Part shown: one piece after another, positions 43,440 to 55,419 of the stretch
Layout: each line of letters starts with the position of its first letter
Numbering within the stretch: position 1 is the stretch's first letter
Assembly (NCBI GenBank): GCA_028753945.1
Contig: JAPNXP010000014.1
Coordinates: forward strand, 2,356,001 to 2,420,000
Reading direction: 5' to 3'
From: Hexactinellida sp. DTS-2022
Taxonomy: Eukaryota > Porifera > Hexactinellida
Length of the DNA: 64,000 nucleotides
Notes under the pieces: generated by a model
What the model saw: the letters and a program-made list of their open reading frames with translations, nothing else
Databases searched by the model: none
Told to the model about the DNA's origin: nothing
Made by a program: the position numbers and the translations under genes

Positions 43440-43845
43440 TATAAACTAAATGATGATCAATTGATTTATTAGTCCCAAATAGGGTGAAACTTCAGTAATA
43501 AACACCTCCTAGATTTAGTAGAGGTAGGTTAAAACGCGATATGTACACGTCTAGAACTCGCTAAATGATGAAGATAGACTAAAATAAACCAAAACCGGAC
43601 AAAAATAGACAAAGTTACGGCCAAAATCAGTCATAAGCCAAATCGTATGGCGAAAATTGATAACATCACTGAAGCCTTTTATAATATAAACAATCCTACA
43701 AGCCTCAACAATAGTAATGGTATCATATATACGTTATACGTTACGTATAATGCAACTATGCGATTTATAGGTTTCATGTGAATTCCAATTCATTACGCAA
43801 ATACAAATTCGTTAATTACTATTTTGCTACAATTTTACAGCTTAA

Positions 43846-45407
43846 GGCCAAACTATACTCAAGAATGATATTGAGATTATGATCTTTTTGGATAGTACCC
43901 TATAAAATACACCAGCATTTAAAATTTCAGCTGTTTCTGACTCATACTTTCGAAGTTGCGACCTTTTTAGAGCTTAGGAATGTATGCATCATCATCAAAA
44001 GCTCAGTTTTCAAATGGACGATCATAACTTTTGGTCTAGATTTCACAGATTTGGTTCAATATGCTTGAAACCAAGTTTAAATGAATGAATACATATGTTC
44101 CTTTATAGAAATACGTTTTTTAACACTTCCGAAAAAAACTTTCAGAGTTACAGCACTTTGAAGTCAGATTTCTACCGCCAACCTATAACATTTCGATGTT
44201 TGGCAGTCAAAGACTGACTTCAATGGGCTGTTACTCTGAAAATTTTTGTCGGAAGTGTTAAAAAACGTATTTCTATAATGGAACATATGTATTCATTCAT
44301 TCAAACTTGGTTTCGAACATATTGAACCAAATTTGTGGAATCTAGACCAAAAGTTATAATGGTAGGTTTTTACATACACCACTATTTTGACTCAAATCAA
44401 GTGAATTTATATGTTTGTAACTATTTTGCAAATGCTTTCATCCGTTTTTCATATGAGTTGGTAATAGTACATGGATGTGAATACAAAGTTAGTGCTAAGC
44501 TCTAGAGTTTACAGTTTTAGAGAAAAATATTTGATAATCATCAAAAATGGGCACACTTTATGCCCATATATGGTCATTTGGAAAAATTGTGCGAGTTTGG
44601 GTCTCAAAATGTATTATTGAGGGATAGTAAACCGGGTATTGGGATCATTTTGCACTCAAAATTTTATTTATTGGTCTACGGGTTACTGAGATTCAAAATA
44701 GAAAAGTGAAAGGACCACCCAATGAGTTGAAAGGTCAGAAAGTTTTAATTGCTTGAGCGTTCACAGTTTTTATCCTAATTGTTTGAAACCAAGTGTAAAC
44801 TAATGAATATATATTCAATTTGGGAATGACCCTTGATCTAAACTCTACAATGCGAACTTTCAGAGTTCCAGCCCTTTGAAGTCTGACTTGGCACATTGAC
44901 AATCCAAATCTGACTTTAAATGACCATAAATCAGAATTTTTTGATTAGAATGTTGAAAATTTTGGTTTAGATCCTAAGTATATATGCAAAGATACTATTG
45001 GATGAATGACAACGAAATTGATAGTAAATTATGGCAGTGCGAGCCTACAAACTTTTTAACCCATTTGAAAAAGTCACCCTCCATGATGTCCATCACATTC
45101 CAGGATCTTATAAAGGTCGCTACAGCAAAACTATAGTTCAGATTCACCTGAAATTTGAAATGTAGGTATTCTTTACAGGGTACTATCCAAAAACAATCGA
45201 ATCTCAATTTATCTGACGAGCATTGTGGGGCCGTAATTTAAATTTTCGTCCGAAATTGGCTATATAACAGGGAATTCCTAGGTCACAGTGCCCTACTGAC
45301 TTCAAATCTACTCAGAATTCAAAAAAAATTTGCCAGATTATCTACCAGTGTGAAACAAACAGGAAAACGAATTAAACTCATTTTCCCATTTGCAGTATAG
45401 TTTGGCC
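43846..45407. mobile_element. TTAA-flanked element, 1.56 kb, non-coding
   Basis: The ends are GGCCAAACTATACT and its exact inverse. TTAA lies on both sides (43842-43845, 45408-45411), the target of piggyBac and Kolobok-type elements. An internal inverted repeat (about 44030-44180 against 44215-44362) contains GAAATACGTTTTTTAACACT and its complement. No ORF of note. Confidence 0.75.
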
Positions 45408-45554
45408 TTAACACTGAAAACCTCTATTTTCCACATATATACCGTATATTATAACAAAAATGACCGTTTGGGGGACAAAAAGTATGTTGATAAATAGTGA
45501 AATATTCCTTTTTATAGACATTGCTATTGGCGGACACAACTGTATCTAGAATAC

Positions 45555-45586
45555 ATTGAAGCAACTGCCCCTGCAGTTGCTTCAAT
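45555..45586. repeat. Perfect 14-bp stem hairpin
   Basis: ATTGAAGCAACTGC, a four-base loop CCCT, then GCAGTTGCTTCAAT. No tract or promoter context suggests a terminator. Confidence 0.6.
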
Positions 45587-45589
45587 CGG

Positions 45590-46736
45590 TCAATAAATCT
45601 AAATGGTTTATCCTATAATTTAAGAATTTTATTATTCTAAGAATAAAGATTATATATGAATAGCTTGAATTCTAATAGAAGGGCGAGACAATACAGGCGT
45701 CGCTCCCAGTTATAATAATACTATTTATTGTCCATACAATACTATGTTTCACAATTCCCTTTTCGTGTAAGTGCAGCTCCTCCAAATTCTGCCAGAGATT
45801 AGTATAAATCGAACACTATTATTTGAGTAATATCATATTATATAATTATGAATTATACTAATTATTCGCTCCACAGCTTTTCATGTAACTGTATAAATTG
45901 GTAAAGCTACACTCCATATGATAAATTATGCAACGATTCTTTGCAGGAGTAGAATAATATATACCAGTTACTTGAAAACGTCTCCTTAATTTATATAACA
46001 ATCAAAAAATGATACTAAGAGCAATGGCTTAAATGAGAAATAACACTTTTCTGAAACCGCCTGCTCAGGGTGATCATCTCAGAAAATGTAGAGCACTATT
46101 TTCATTAAAATATTATAATAGGCCATATTTAAAAAATAACATGTTTATCATCCTCCTCCGGCTTGTCCCAATTTTTACCTCCGCCCGGATATAATTTATT
46201 GGTATATTATTAATTAACATAATTGTACAGATATTAGCTATAAATTGTGTAAAGTTTTGTATTTAGTGTATTACTTGAAATAGCGTTAATTATTTGGGCA
46301 TTGTCATGTGATTTATAGTTAAATTAAATATTTATATTTATTGTTTGGCATAGGATGGCATAGTAATCGCATATTAATGAAATACAAAATAAAAATAAAA
46401 TCCCGTCCGCCACCGTATTTTTTGAAAAAATCTGGATATCCCACATCCCAACTGACTTTCTTTCCCTCACCAGTATTCTCTCTAACCTCAAACTATCAAC
46501 CACAATTAATAGATGGTATCTTTTGAGATCTATCGAAAACCGCTGAGTTTTTGAAAATCGGAGTAGTGGATCAAATTATTTGGATGTCATAATTCAAAAA
46601 CTTTGGACCAGAGATATAGGAAGAAATAGGGGGTACCCCGGGCGGCGACTCTCCCTCAAAAATTCACTACATATGCGAATGTAGCACATATAGATATAAC
46701 TATGTATTCTAACTAGTAGATATAGGATTATACGGT
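45590..46736. other. Non-coding AT-rich stretch
   Basis: No recognisable gene or paired repeat end. Confidence 0.3.
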
Positions 46737-46850
46737 AGACGGAAATTTCGTATCCGGAATTTGGTCTCGGAAATTTGGTCTCTTGGAATTTTCGTATCCG
46801 GAATTTTTGTATCCAGAATATTCTTTTCACGGATATTCGTTTACATACAA
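46737..46850. repeat. MULE M2 left terminal array
   Basis: Degenerate repeats of TCCGGAATTTCGTA, CGGAAATTTGGTCTC and similar words, comparable with the arrays at 11135 and 39518, placed ~240 bp before the M2 start. Confidence 0.55.
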
Positions 46851-47083
46851 ATAATTTCGTTATGTTCACCAATGATATTCTCACTGGCTTCTCATTTCGT
46901 AAGATATCAATCATATAGGTGTTGCATCAAAATATTTATTGATGTTTAAAATTATTATGGCAGCCTCACAATCTTGATAAAAATACACAAATTGAGAGAC
47001 CACCTATAGTGTATGAATACAAAACCATTAACATCTTAAGTATAAAAATGTTTCATTTTTGATTCGAAAGTTACAATTATAGT

Positions 47084-47880
47084 ATGGCTGAAGTTATTTC
47101 AATTGAATTGGTGAAGAGTACTCGAGGCAAAGATAAAGCAGCTATCCAAGGATTTGTCTATACCTTGGTCAAGTCAGTGGATGATGTTATGCAGTGGACA
47201 TGTGAAAAACGAGGAGTTTGCTAAGCCCTCCTCCCAGATAAAAGAGAATATACTTATAACATACTTCTTCGAAAACTTCTCGAATTATGCCCAAGATTGA
47301 ACCCTGCTAAATTAGTGCTAATATCATGACCAACTTTGAAAAGGCGGCAATAAATTATTTCGAAGAAAATTTTCTTGCCGTAACATCAGGATGTCTCTCA
47401 CTTTTCCCAAAATATATTTCGAGAGATACAATCTGAGGGATTAACAGGTCAGTATCAGTCAGATATTGAATTCGGTTTGAGTTTAAAGATGCTACCAAAC
47501 CTTGCATTTCTTCCGGAACAAGAGGTTGTTAATTGTTTCAATAATATTATGGCAGATTTTCTCGCGTCAGCACTGAATGTAGCAAAGTACTTCGAAGATA
47601 CTTACATTGGAAAACTGCTTCCAGATCAAAGTAGGAATATGTATGAAAGGGTGCAAGGAGAACTCGCTCGCACAAATAATGCTGTCGAGGGTTAGCACAA
47701 TGCCTTCCAAACCAGCATAGCTTGTTCTCACGCAACAACCTCTAAATTATTTAATGTATTACAGAGAGAGCAGTCCCTTCAGGAAGCAACATTGGTGAAG
47801 TGGGAGGCTGGGCAGAGGAAGTTAGCAAGTAAGAAATCAATGGAACGTAATGCACGTATCCGAACATTGGTTCAGATTTC
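47084..47880 (+). pseudogene. MULE transposase (copy M2), internally deleted
   Basis: An ATG at 47084 reads MAEVISIELVKSTRGKDKAA and VMQWTCEKRGVC (FLYWCH-like start), then stops. The segment holding the first catalytic Asp is missing. The core resumes with MTNFEKAAINYFEENFLAV, LSLKMLPNLAFLPEQEVVNC, VAKYFEDTYIGKLLPDQS and ARTNNAVEG-stop-HNAF (about 47665-47705), LFNVLQREQSLQEATLVKWE. It is about the same age or older than M1. The stop replaces Trp of the EGWHN motif, as in M3. Confidence 0.75.
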
Positions 47881-48012
47881 GCAATTCGGGATACCGCTAC
47901 CTATCTTATCGGAATAGTAGCAACATAACTTTAACTTTTAATATATCTCTATCATATTTACTCTTAATTATAGTACTATTTACCTACCACATACTAATTA
48001 AAAGTTGCAATT

Positions 48013-48207
48013 ATGGAGAAACAATTGCAGTGGGCACCAGCTACTGTTGTTGATTGGAAGAATTTTATGAGGGATATCTGTGTTGAAGAGATCATACAAG
48101 ATGCTGAACCTTTAGGTGTCTCGAGATTATCGTGGAGATTGATGAATCCAAGTTCGGCAAAAACTGATATTATTAAACTTGAGAAGAGAATGATTTCGTC
48201 CAACTAA
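48013..48207 (+). pseudogene. Merlin/ISXO2-like transposase fragment
   Basis: The frame reads WAPATVVDWKNFMRDICVEE, a typical segment ahead of the DDE core in Merlin elements. In the next frame GTGGAGATTGATGAATCC gives VEIDESKFGK, the first catalytic Asp motif (E-I-D-E-S-K-F) of this superfamily, so one frameshift lies between. Nothing of the rest of the domain was found downstream. Confidence 0.6.
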
Positions 48208-48303
48208 TCCCTGATAATACCAATCGATCAAATATTTACCGCATCTACAATTCATATTTAACCAATTGGAAAACCTTTTTGTACCCAAAATCATCGGAGG
48301 TAC

Positions 48304-48420
48304 AGGGGCGGATCCAGAGTTTTTTAAAAGGGGGGGTTGTTAATACATAAGCGAGCATTTCCAAGGGTGGTCTGGGGGCGTATCCCCCCGAAAAAAATCG
48401 ACCCTTATACATCTGGAGAT
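48304..48420. repeat. Solo hAT-like MITE end
   Basis: CAGGGGCGGATCCAGAG followed by a G8 tract resembles the ends at 29120. The opposite end is not found. Confidence 0.4.
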
Positions 48421-48649
48421 GATTTTAAATGCCAATTTATGACTAGCGAACATACTATTATTATCCAATTTTATTATGTTTTGTTCAATTGATTATTTAC
48501 TACTATCACAGCGTTATTGCGAAAGTTAGTTATCTTATCCAAATAGTAGTTTGGATACTACTTATTAGTTTCTAGCACAAATCTATTCACAATATTGAAG
48601 CTTGAAACAGTCGCCTTGGATTCGACTGTACGAATGCATGGTATATTTC

Positions 48650-51272
48650 ATCAATTGGAATACACAGAAATACTTGGCTCTACAGGCTGATGAGGTTCAT
48701 TACAATATTCCTCGAATTGTTTTAAGATTGGGTATGAACTTTGCGATCCGGGATTTAAGGATGGCATTGGTTGCTCTTCTGTGTGTCCATAATGTCCCAT
48801 TTATCGGAAAAAAGGAAGCCCAGTCTTTAATTGCAGAATTTCCCGTTACTATTTCAGTGGAGTGGGATGGAACAGAAACGGCCCATTCAGAGATATTGTG
48901 ACTGGATTGTACAATTCAAGTCTCATACTCAGTAGCCAACAGCTCTTTTATCTGTCTGTTGCGGGCGGCGAGAGGTAGTTTGCTGAATATTACGTAGTAT
49001 CCTGGATCAAGGCATGTCAACAATTGGAATTAAGTATTATTACAGAGCCATGAGATAAGTATCTTTAGATCATCCAACATCATCTTGGCTAGGATAGGAA
49101 AACTCGAGTGTGCTGTCGTTTCTTTTCCAAGTAACGCGGTAACAGCATCGTCATCAGAGGGAATAGATGTGAGACACTAAAGTGGTCACTGCTCAATATC
49201 TGCGTCGAACTCCAGATTGGTTCCAATAGCCGATTGAAGTCTTTCAAAATATTCCAGTGGAAAGTCCCAGGAAGAATGTTTGTGGTGACCTTGTCACTGT
49301 GATGTATTACAAAATCTTGCAATGCTGCAGCAACTTCTTCGGATGCTAAACGAGTTGTAAGGTAGAATCATGTTGGAACATCTCCTACGAGTGCCAATGG
49401 ACACATGCGATCCAAATCTTGTTTCAGGCTTGCTGATCTGTGTACCGTATTAACAAATGCCCGGGCGTCGTTGATCAAGGTGCATGCTCTCTTAAACTTG
49501 GTGCAGAGTTTCATTGTGAGATTTTTGGTGTGCATTAGATCGCCATAGTGACGGCTTCTCCTTTGCAATGAAGACAAATCTTTTACCAAGTCCTCGAAGT
49601 CCGTGTCCAAATTCTCCAATTCATTATGTTCATATGCATATGGTATCGTAATGGTATTTAACTCAGTGTCTAGGAGATCAAATGCCTTGACCATGTTTGA
49701 AGCGTTATCTGCAATATAAGAGCAATTTGGGCAGGCTTGATACCAAAGGAATCGTGTACAGACGAGTATTTCTCTATTATTCGCTCAGCAGTATGTGGGT
49801 GTTGGAATTCGTCGATTGCTAAACTTCTCTGAGTGACACATTGTTTGTCAAAATTATAGAAATTAATACTCTCCCCATAAAATGAACCTTTTTAACCTTT
49901 ACGGGTCCAACAATCAAAGCTGACTTGACAAAGAGGGAGTACAGGCTCCTTAGTTGTGTTTGAGACAGTTGTTAGGGCTTCGCATCCCCTTCGATAGGCT
50001 GCTTGACCCCTAACAAAAAATTTCTGTTTAATATTGATTAATCTTATTTAACATATTAGCTATATTATTGTAACAGAGAGCTTGTCTCTAGCTATCCTAC
50101 TTTATTTATTTCAGCAATTATTGTGTAATTAGAACCAAAATGCTTCTATGAGAAAACAGTATTAATTGAAAACAAGACGATTTGTATACATCATAGCTCT
50201 ATTCTTTGAAATGCGTTGATTTGAAGTCGATTTGAGCCTATACTATATTAGTACATACTAGTATACATTGCGTGACAGACTTCGATTAGCGATATAAACT
50301 TTGAAACCAATAGGAATGCCTGCGTAGTTTCGAAATGTCATGATGATCAAAAAATTCCAACTAGTCACTCCCCTAGAATTGAAAGTAAACATGAATTCAA
50401 TAAAGGGAGTCTGTCACGCAATGTGCAATAGTATGTACTAAGTTAGTATAGGCTCAAGTCAACTTGAATCAAAGCATTTCAAAAAATAGAGCTATGATGT
50501 ATACAAATCACCTGATTTGATTTCAATATTGTTTTCTCATAGAACATTTTGGTTCCAATTACACAATAATTGCTGAAATAAGAAAAGTAGGATAGCTAGA
50601 GACAAGCTCTCTGTTACAATAATATAGCTAATATGTTAAATAAGATTAATCAATATTAAACAGAAATTTTTTGTTATATCGAAGGGGACGCGAAGCCTTA
50701 GCTCGAGTTTGATGTTAGATTCGATAAAGCTTGCCTGCTTTGTGATGATAATATAGATTGTTTGGTGATGGAGAATTCCAAATTTATCATTACAAACATA
50801 CGACAAAATTTTCTGAAAACCGTATTCTTTATTCGTAAACATGTATGCACTCAAATCTCGGTGACACAGAAACAAAGGTAGAAAGCAACTTGTTGAAGTG
50901 TCTCTGTCGATAATGTTGCTGGTTGTATTGGCACGAGCGTGCTGCTATACTTACTGATTCCTTAGCTTTTTTGACAACGTAATATGTGATGCTACTATTC
51001 TCACCTCCTAGTCTCTTCACCTTACTGGCTTCTTCCTCGGCCTTGGCCTTTGCAGCCTGTTCTCGCGCCGCATCCTTGAACTCCTCAAATGATTTAGGAT
51101 GCCTCTTGAGCAGGTGCTCCTTGAGATTGCTAGGACAATTCGATGTCTTTGATTTGATGCTACAAGTATTCAGATCCGCACCGATTACAATGCATTCAAA
51201 CGACTCACCCTTCTTTACAAAAAAATCATGCACCAGTGAAGTCCTTTTTCTACCACTGGTACTGCCGAACAT
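48650..51272 (-). pseudogene. H2: hAT transposase remnant, interrupted by a 0.7-kb palindrome
   Basis: The start at 51272 gives a BED-type finger (SLVHDFFVKKGESFEC, SNLKEHLLKRHPKSFEEF), an Ala/Glu-rich helix (about residues 70-90) and, near 50760, KQASFIESNIKLELRLRVPF. After the palindrome (49990-50686) the reading continues AYRRGCEALTTVSNTTKEP, SLAIDEFQHPHTAERIIEKY, the hAT motif NCSYIADNASNMVKAFDLL (about 49690-49735), LEPIWSSTQILSSDHF (about 49200) and, in a new frame, LDPGYYVIFSKLPLAARNRQ (about 48990). The end near 48650 is approximate and no dimerisation motif is preserved. Multiple stops and shifts. Confidence 0.65.
49990..50686. repeat. Large inverted repeat (~330-bp arms) inside hAT H2
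   Basis: TAACAAAAAATTTCTG at 50007 reads outward-in against its inverse ending about 50676. The arms include AGAGAGCTTGTCTCTAGCTA and TTGCGTGACAGACT in both directions around a ~100-bp loop (50285-50400). Even the neighbouring H2 coding sequence GGCTTCGC, one base, TCCCCTTCGATA is duplicated in inverted form at the two borders (about 49978 and 50690). Confidence 0.8.
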
Positions 51273-51589
51273 TGTGCAACCGATATAGAATTCACAATAA
51301 AGTGAAACGTGTATTTATACATGTACTTGCTTGTACAATGAAAATATGTTATTCTTTCGCAATTGTATCTGCGTGTCATTGATTAATTAACCCAATGTTT
51401 ACAATTTACACTTCAAATAATTTTCTTGCAATTAATTCACAATATTTAATTGTCAAGTGATAAATAGTGTAGACCTAGAAGTGTTGATTCATAATGATAG
51501 CACGTATTCATTTACAACAAAATGATAGTCTATTTTGAGGTATTTGTGGAGAGAAGTGGAGAGAAGATTCTCCTCAGGAAACCCGGGAA

Positions 51590-51930
51590 TAAGTATTCAA
51601 CTGAAACTGCAACTGAAATGTATCATTTTTGTCAACTGAACTGAAAATGTAATGTATTACTTTTGTCAACTGAACTGCAACTGAAATGTAATATTTCTGT
51701 CAACTGATACTTAAACTAAAACTGAAATTTCTCTATTTTAATTTCAGTTGGCAGCACTAGTTAACGGTTAGAGATTTTATTAACCAGTTAGCCGGTCTGT
51801 TGAATATCAGCAGATTTATTGGGAAATTAACTATAAAATGTTAAAATTTTTTGAAATTTATCAGAATATGTAGTCCTTAATCAATTTCTCATCACCACTT
51901 AATAAATTTCTTAGATTGATTTAAATTTAC
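51590..51930. repeat. CAACTGAAATG word array and GTTAACGGTTAGAG repeat
   Basis: 51595-51745 is a string of AACTGAAACTGCAACTGAAA variants ending in CAGTTGGCAGCACTA, the same terminus as the MITE at 55906. 51760-51930 matches 33600-33760 (inside the fold-back loop). The left end of the first repeat is not found. Confidence 0.45.
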
Positions 51931-52560
51931 CTAAAGCACGAGATGTATCAGTTAATAAATATACTTATGCGGTTAAACTTTTTACAGCTGAGTCGTATTC
52001 TGTTTATTAGCACTTAATTATTTATATGGTAATACACTCGTTATCTCAAACATTATTGAAGTTAAGCCTAGAAAATGTATTATCAATGAATAGGAAGTTA
52101 CCAATTGCGGATAGATCAGTACTAGCATAGTTGACATAAAATCGATAGTTTTTGAGTTATGGCTCATTTTAAGAAATATGCATTTCCCTGGCAACCGAGA
52201 ATGTGTCAACATTCCATTTATAATTTCGATATAGGTCTTTCAACTAGTTATGGACATCCACATGTTCCAATTTTGAACATTTATAACGCGTTTAACTATG
52301 TTAAAAGTAGGCTATAAAAACACTATAAATTCCCACGAAAAATAGCGATTACGTAATAAAATGGTAATATATCACAACTCTAAATGGTGTTATGTATGCC
52401 TTGATATCATGTCCCTAACTTCCTACTTCCTATATAATTATAATGCATTTTGCAGTAAGGCCTTATATAACGAAGGTCACGGCTATGATTATTCATAATT
52501 CACAATTAAACAAACAAACACAGGTATAAATATATCTAATCTTAATCTTGATGGCCAAAT

Positions 52561-52674
52561 CAACGATTCTCAACCTTTTAAATATTTGACATTCTGAGGA
52601 CCCCCTTCCATTGAGCGTAAAACATATTATGGGGCCCCTATAGCCGTCCGTGGACACCAGGTTGGGAACCACTG
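52561..52674. repeat. Small hAT-like MITE
   Basis: The ends are CAACGATTCTCAACC and, inverted, CAGTGGTTCCCAACC. Flanking 8-mers GGCCAAAT and ACCTAAAT are only partly alike. It has the same terminal type as the element at 58822. Confidence 0.5.
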
Positions 52675-52689
52675 ACCTAAATAGCGCAT

Positions 52690-53697
52690 CAAATTAATTT
52701 GTTTATATATTTACACGATTTGTTCAACTTAAACGTAAGAGTGGTCAGACCATGGCCTAACCTGGCTGCCCGCCCTGTGAAACGTAGAGACTACTCATTT
52801 TCGGGAGACGACGCAACCTGGACATGCTGCGGCTATGCGAGGAATGGTTGGCTAGCGGTAACATTAGGATCGCACCCACCCCTTCCGTCCCCAGGTGAAG
52901 TGGTGCATACCAGTGGTCGACAAATTAAGTAGTTTGGTGGCGTTAGCCACCAAAAATCTTTTTAAAGCTACCAAATTCAAACTTTGGTGGCTTAACGCTT
53001 CTTACATTACCTTAGTGTTAAGTGGTATGGCTATAATTTTTTCTGTAGTAGAAACTTAAAATTTTATACCTGGGCCAACTCGGTTCCTAAAGTAAACAAT
53101 ATTTTATCAAAACATGCCCGAGAATGTCATCATGTTTAAAAAATGTGGTTTTTGGTCCCCATTGACAATAATATTGTCCATTTGATTTGTTTGAAGTGAT
53201 AAATCAGAAAAACAATGTTTTTTAAGCCAATATCTCATCAACGATATATTTACTTAATTTCCAACGAACGTTTTCCTTTCTAAAACACCTTACTTTTGGG
53301 TTTTTATAAAATATTAGTCATAACCCTCATGTGTTTTGAAATTTGGATACAAAAAATTGCCTGAAAAAAACCAATACGAATCATTAGCACAGGACCAAAC
53401 AGTGGCAGTGGTAAGCGAGGGTTCTGAGCCTGGGCCAAGCTTCAGCCACGAAAAATTTGCCAATCTAAAGCACACACCACGCCACCGACATATCTTAAAC
53501 TTATTTGTGAGAATAAAGAGAATACACGTGTATACCAATGGAAATAGTCTCGGTGGAGTAATACCGAGTTTCTAGACATTGGTAGTGTTAAATTTTTTGA
53601 TATTAATCTGCAAATAATTCATTGAAAATGTCCTTCCAAAAATCTAAAAATCATCGAAATTCAAACTACCAAGCATGAGGATGGAAACAGGATGAAA
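52690..53697. other. No supported gene
   Basis: Short ORFs at 52699-52932 and 53336-53575 have no family resemblance. The region holds words such as TTTGGTGGC/GCCACCAAA near 52930-53000, probably a MITE remnant. Confidence 0.3.
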
Positions 53698-54830
53698 TAA
53701 AATCATTTTGATCTGGAAAATCAATCAATTTTTGAACTGATTTGATTGAGTTATTCAATAGAAAATGATTGAACTGATTGAACTGCCTACAATTTGAAAT
53801 GATCTGGAACTGATCTGAAAATGAGTTTTGATCTGAAAATGAGTTTTTGATCTGAAAATCAGTTTTTTATCTGAAAATGTGTTTTGATCTTGGGAACTGA
53901 ATTTTATCTTTATTTGATGTTACACGTATAACATCTAAATGCAATTCTTTTATTTTATTTAATCTATGATTCTATGTATTATAACTTTCAGTGTAATTAA
54001 CAGGGATGCCAAACTCTGGAAACCAAAAAGCGGGAGATTTTTCCATTTGGCGGGAGTTTTAACAAAAAAGTGGGAGACTCAAAATATATGCTATTAAAAA
54101 AATCTATCATGAATAGAACGATATTATATGAATACAGTCAGGTCTGCTTATTATGAACTAGATTTCGTCTGCTGAATATGAAGATTTTTTATTATGAACA
54201 AATCCTACGGTGCCAATTTAACAACTTACATAGGATTTGTATTAAGTTGAGTTCGCTTATTATGAATTATGAACACAATTTTTGGTCCCTTGAATGTTCA
54301 TAATAAAAGAACCTGACTGTATTTAGTATGTTTTGATATCTACAATTTGGAAAAAAACTTGGTACTCGAAAAAATACTGAAACTAAAAACTACTACAAAT
54401 AACTTGAAATAAAACGAAAACTTAAAAAACTTGTTGCTCGAAGGATGACTAATTTACTTGAATAATTTAAACAAATCCCGTTATTTTCTTAATTATCATA
54501 AAATATAAATATATAAACAATTTCCAAAAAGCGGGAGTTTTAAAAGTTTGGCGGAGGTCGGGAGGATGGGAGAAAAAAGGCAAAAAAGCGGGATACTCCC
54601 ACCAAATTAATATGGATTTAGTTGAAGACAAGATAAATTAATTTTGATCTAAAAGTGAGTGTTTGATCTGAAAATGAACTTTTGATCTGAAAATGAGGTT
54701 TAAGTATATATTGATTTGAGTTGATCGATTTACAAAAGTTAAATAATTGAACTGATTGAACTTCCCTTGCAATTTATGATTAATCTGACAATATAATGAA
54801 CTAAATAGACTCATTAAATGATCTGTGACC
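53698..54830. repeat. GATCTGAAAATGAG word array split by a later insertion
   Basis: 53700-53900 and 54640-54840 are strings of TTTGATCTGAAAATGAGTTT variants. Between them lies an AGCGGGAG-rich segment (54002-54610) starting CAGGGATGCCAAACTC and itself containing MITE T2b. The ends of the outer repeat could not be fixed. Confidence 0.45.
54135..54319. mobile_element. TA-flanked MITE, family T2 (copy b)
   Basis: The same ends as 23972-24165 (CAGTCAGGTCTGCTTATTAT ... inverse CAGTCAGGTTCTTTTATTAT), TA on each side, 185 bp. Confidence 0.85.
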
Positions 54831-55233
54831 GTTCACTGACTGATTCATGGAAAGCACAACTGAGACTGATTGGATAGAAAAAAACAACTGCGCTTAATTA
54901 ATCATTTACTTGTCAATTTATTCAATTTTTGGAATCACACTACCGCTCCCATAGTTATAAATTGAGCAGAACACCACTGACCTCTGACATAATTTATTCT
55001 ATCGCACTTTGTCATTATTATTAGTTGCCAAACAAATATTTTTCCCGGTAAACTTCCTGTTCAAATACTTTTCCCTGGGGAGTGACATGAGAGTATTGGT
55101 TATATAAATGTAATTCATTTAGGTTCCAGATATCCCCAAAACAATTCCCAATCATGAATTCTCCCATAATTTTATCTCTTGTTATTTCACTTATTGATAA
55201 TTATTTTTATTCGTTAGAGTTGATATTACCAAT

Positions 55234-55419
55234 ATGGCGGATATAAACTTTACTTTGCCAGAATTTCTAAAGAGTGCAGAGGTTTTCACTGACGATGTTG
55301 ACGGTGATCTTTCTGATGATTTTCAAAATGCTGCTATACCAATTTATGAAGAAATGGAAACCATTATGCTTCAATACGGGAAAGAGTCTGTATCAAATTT
55401 ATTACCGCTCATCGTACAG
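55234..55419 (+). CDS. First coding exon of a JIP3/JIP4-like scaffold (RH1 domain)
   Basis: The ATG at 55234 opens 62 codons ending exactly at a CAG/GTATTT donor (phase 0). After an acidic lead (DDVDGDLSDDF), residues 31-62 read NAAIPIYEEMETIMLQYGKE and SVSNLLPLIVQ. This matches the start of the RH1 domain of JNK-interacting proteins 3/4 (Sunday driver/UNC-16), where a Y-E-(F/M)-E segment is followed by K-E-L-M-P-L-V-V. Those proteins link kinesin-1 and dynein to cargo and scaffold JNK signalling. The next exon, expected to continue V-L-E-N-L-D, is not visible before 64000, so the first intron would exceed 8.5 kb and contain all elements from 55616 on. Alternative: a chance ORF, but the fit of motif and donor argues against it. 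Confidence 0.65.

Noticed and set aside
45282..45290. CACAGTG heptamer inside the TTAA element; also CACTGTG inside hAT H2 near 49266 and at 21932-21938.
   Set aside because: No partner heptamer in inverted orientation with a matching 5-bp flank; single 7-mers are expected by chance.
45555..45586. Perfect hairpin as a terminator or microRNA precursor.
   Set aside because: No T tract, stem too short for a pre-miRNA, no adjacent gene.
48602..48901. 99-codon plus-strand ORF.
   Set aside because: The minus strand here carries the C-terminal part of hAT H2 (LDPGYYVIFSKLPLAA), so the plus ORF is a shadow.
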